In this document: positions 6,689-8,446 of the stretch, piece by piece
How positions within the stretch are numbered: position 1 is the first letter of the stretch
How the letters are laid out: each line of letters begins with the position of its first letter
DNA from: an uncultured Treponema sp.
Lineage (GTDB): Bacteria > Spirochaetota > Spirochaetia > Treponematales > Treponemataceae
Direction: 5' to 3'
Length of the DNA: 8,446 nucleotides
Assembly: GCA_905372345.1 (NCBI GenBank)
Contig: CAJPPE010000055.1
Location: 1-8,446 of the forward strand
The notes under the pieces: model-generated
Database searches by the model: none
Told to the model about the DNA's origin: nothing
What the model saw: only the letters and a program-made list of their open reading frames with translations
Translations under genes and position numbers: made by a program

Positions 6689-7786
6689 ATGAAGAAATTT
6701 TACAAAATTTTTATGACAGCCGTTGTATTTTTGTTTATTACATCGACAATTTTCATAAGCTGCTCTAAAGAGGAGGAAATTAAGGAACCCACAAAAGAAG
6801 AAAAAGAAGCCGGATGGCGTTATTTTAAAGCCATAGGATTTAAACTGCATCGCCCCGCATTCTTTGACACCTACGGCGACAATGTTAATGCAGACAGCAG
6901 TGTCGGAGAAGAAGACAAGAAAACCGATGAAGTCATATACAAAGTTTATTTGTATGAATTTGCTTCCGATGAATTAAATGAAAAATATGACGCAATCGTA
7001 AGCGACAAAGAGTTAAACCGAGGGCAAAAAATCGAAAAGATACAAAAAGAAGTAGATCCCTATCTTAAACCGATTTATAAGCTCGTTGTTTTACGCACCC
7101 CCTTGATAGGTACAAAAACACTTGCCGAACTTACAGGCCTTCCAAATAACGAAGTAATCAGAAAGACAAAAGAGTTCACACAAGTTTTAGCTATCGCAGA
7201 TTTTAATGCCGAAGACTTAAGTGAAGAAGCTGCTGAAATTTATAAAGATATGATTTCGCAAGTCAAGCCCATCATTCCGACCATTCAGTGTACCGATCCT
7301 ATTTCTGCTGAAGCTGCAATGATGAAAAATGTAAAAGGCTTAACCTTTGAAACTATTGACCTTGAAGGCAACAAAATAACAAGTGATATCCTCGCAAAAT
7401 ACGATGTTACGATGATAAATATCTGGGCAACATGGTGTCCCCCATGCAGAGCCGAATTACCTGAAATTGGCAAACTCTATGAAGCTTTTAAGGACAAGGG
7501 TTGTAACATAATAGGTATTACCGGTGATGTAAGCCCTGATGCACAAGATGCCCTTCCCACAGCCAAAGAATTAATTTCCAAAGCCGGATGTAAGTACACT
7601 GTGGTTCAATACAATGACACATTAAAGCCTATATTGGATAATCTTTCGGCTTGGCCTACAACTATATTTGTAGACAAAAAAGGAAATATTATAGCATCTT
7701 CCGTTAATGATATCATCATTGGAAGCCGCGATCTTGCAGAATTTACCGAAGCTATGGAAAAAGCTTTAAAAGCTGTAGGCAAATAA
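6689..7786 (+). CDS. TlpA/thioredoxin-like redox lipoprotein with extra N-terminal domain
   Basis: A 365-residue lipoprotein: signal peptide 1-24, lipid-anchored C25 (FISC), then a Lys/Glu-rich linker. The C-terminal domain (about 212-365) is a TlpA/ResA-type thioredoxin fold with active site W249-C250-P-P-C253 and the cis-proline P323 (AWPTT). It probably reduces or exchanges disulfides, or passes electrons, on the outer face of the inner membrane or in the periplasm. Residues about 30-205 form a charged, mostly helical domain that I do not recognise. Three further Cys (201, 272, 301) lie outside the active site. Strong ribosome binding site AGGAGG. The next gene begins on the base after the stop, so the two are probably coupled. 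Confidence 0.88.
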   Translation: MKKFYKIFMTAVVFLFITSTIFISCSKEEEIKEPTKEEKEAGWRYFKAIGFKLHRPAFFDTYGDNVNADSSVGEEDKKTDEVIYKVYLYEFASDELNEKYDAIVSDKELNRGQKIEKIQKEVDPYLKPIYKLVVLRTPLIGTKTLAELTGLPNNEVIRKTKEFTQVLAIADFNAEDLSEEAAEIYKDMISQVKPIIPTIQCTDPISAEAAMMKNVKGLTFETIDLEGNKITSDILAKYDVTMINIWATWCPPCRAELPEIGKLYEAFKDKGCNIIGITGDVSPDAQDALPTAKELISKAGCKYTVVQYNDTLKPILDNLSAWPTTIFVDKKGNIIASSVNDIIIGSRDLAEFTEAMEKALKAVGK

Positions 7787-7924
7787 ATGAAAAAGAAAAT
7801 AGCGGCAATACTTGTTATTATTTTAGCATTAAGCTTTACCCTTATAGGAATATACCGCGGGGAAACCGCTGTAGTCCTCAAAAAGGCTGTAAACATATGT
7901 ATGGAGTGTATAGGAATTGGCTAA
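7787..7924 (+). CDS. CD1871A-like CXXC-motif small membrane protein
   Basis: A 45-residue protein. After MKKK there is one membrane helix (about 5-22), then IYRGE, a short amphipathic helix (AVVLKKAVN) and the end I-C38-M-E-C41-I-G-I-G. The pattern RGE..VL.KA..IC.ECIGIG matches what I remember of the 'CD1871A family CXXC motif-containing' small proteins, whose function is unknown. Positive N-terminus suggests the CXXC tail lies outside the cytoplasm, facing the lipoprotein encoded just before. The ATG follows the upstream TAA with no gap, and the downstream gene overlaps its end by 8 bases. Easily missed because of its length, but the conserved tail and tight packing make it convincing. Confidence 0.85.
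   Translation: MKKKIAAILVIILALSFTLIGIYRGETAVVLKKAVNICMECIGIG
7903..7919 (+). promoter_or_regulatory. Ribosome binding site and TTG start of the Fe-S protein
   Basis: GGAGTG (7903-7908) lies 8 bases before TTG (7917-7919). An in-frame TAG at 7911-7913 means the TTG is the first possible start. The next ATG in frame, at 7980, would cut off a Lys-rich N-terminus and has only a poorly spaced GGA before it. The TTG is therefore preferred. Confidence 0.55.
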
Positions 7925-8446
7925 ACAAAACAAACAAAAAACACTGAATAAAAAACGCCATGCAATTCAAGCATTAGGAATGTTGGCAGTAAACGGAAAT
8001 CTTATAGGCTTTTTAAAGGGGCAAATTTATAAGGGCCCTATGAAAAAAGTCTGTATGCCCGTTTTAAACTGTTATTCATGCCCGGGTGCTTTGTTCGGAT
8101 GCCCTATCGGCTCAATACAGGCAACCATTGGAAGCAGAAAATTTGACTTTGCTTTTTATGTGGTAGGCCTATTGTCGCTATTTGCAATAGCCGCAGGAAG
8201 ACTTTTTTGCGGCTATATTTGCCCTTTCGGATTTTTCCAAGACCTATTGGATAAGATTCCCTTAAAAAAAATTAAGGTTCCGCAAAAAGTAAACAAGGTT
8301 TTAAGGTATCTAAAATACTTTATCCTTGTCTTTTTTGTCTTTGTTCTCCCCTTTGCCTTGCAGGATAAATACGGACTGAGCGATCCTTATTTTTGTAAAT
8401 ATATCTGCCCGTCAGGCATCCTATTCGGAGCAATTCCGCTTATCTC
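7917..8446 (+). CDS. Polytopic 4Fe-4S membrane protein (NapH-like), partial at 3' end
   Basis: The first 176 residues of a protein that continues past the right edge. A basic N-terminus is followed by IGFLKGQIYKGPMKKVC, then a Cys cluster C46, C52-x-x-C55-P and C62-P-I-G. Two further C-x3-C-P motifs appear at C98/C102 (FCGYICPFG) and C160/C164 (FCKYICPSG), each next to a hydrophobic segment (about 80-95 and 133-148). This resembles the membrane Fe-S proteins of the NapH/CcoG type (Fer4_5 domain), which carry electrons from quinol or cytoplasmic donors. Operon position behind a CXXC peptide and a thioredoxin-like lipoprotein suggests it supplies reducing power to them. The C-terminal ferredoxin part, if any, is outside the window. 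Confidence 0.85.
   Translation, partial: MAKQNKQKTLNKKRHAIQALGMLAVNGNLIGFLKGQIYKGPMKKVCMPVLNCYSCPGALFGCPIGSIQATIGSRKFDFAFYVVGLLSLFAIAAGRLFCGYICPFGFFQDLLDKIPLKKIKVPQKVNKVLRYLKYFILVFFVFVLPFALQDKYGLSDPYFCKYICPSGILFGAIPLI

Noticed and set aside
7857..7869. GCGG-GGAAA-CCGC hairpin in the small CXXC gene
   Set aside because: Only four base pairs, within coding sequence and with no following T run; unlikely to have a role.

Overview
The window looks like chromosomal DNA from an oral-type treponeme, Treponema denticola or a close relative. The evidence is AT-rich sequence with moderate GC in the genes, the order flgN-like, flgK, flgL, fliW, csrA that treponemes are known for, two lipoproteins with the loose signal-peptide box of spirochetes, and divergent or short intergenic gaps. 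This assignment rests on recognising protein families and gene order; no database search was run.

Layout, all on the + strand unless noted. Positions 1-288 hold no confident gene. They contain a decayed or very small minus-strand reading frame and, just before the first gene, a very good sigma-28 (FliA-type) flagellar promoter (240-266). Positions 289-4632 form a flagellar operon: a FlgN-type export chaperone, the two hook-filament junction proteins FlgK and FlgL, and the FliW/CsrA pair that controls flagellin translation. fliW and csrA overlap by one base (TGATG). Twenty-three bases after csrA, and with no clear Shine-Dalgarno sequence, comes a two-gene ABC importer fragment: an IsdE-like haem-binding lipoprotein (4656-5585) and its FecCD/BtuC-type permease (5603-6586). 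No ATPase gene follows.

After a 102-base gap carrying a clean sigma-70 type promoter (6626-6654) comes a second tight operon. It encodes a TlpA/thioredoxin-like lipoprotein with WCPPC (6689-7786), a 45-residue membrane peptide ending in a CXXC motif (7787-7924, CD1871A-like family), and a polytopic 4Fe-4S membrane protein that runs off the right edge (7917-8446, TTG start). The genes abut or overlap, and together they look like a membrane electron-relay or thiol-redox module.

How the parts work together: the first operon makes late flagellar parts plus the switch that ties filament assembly to flagellin synthesis. The middle pair probably brings in haem or a related iron compound. The last three genes probably move electrons across the inner membrane from Fe-S clusters to a periplasmic thiol-disulfide protein. 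That last module is the least explained and most interesting part of the window.
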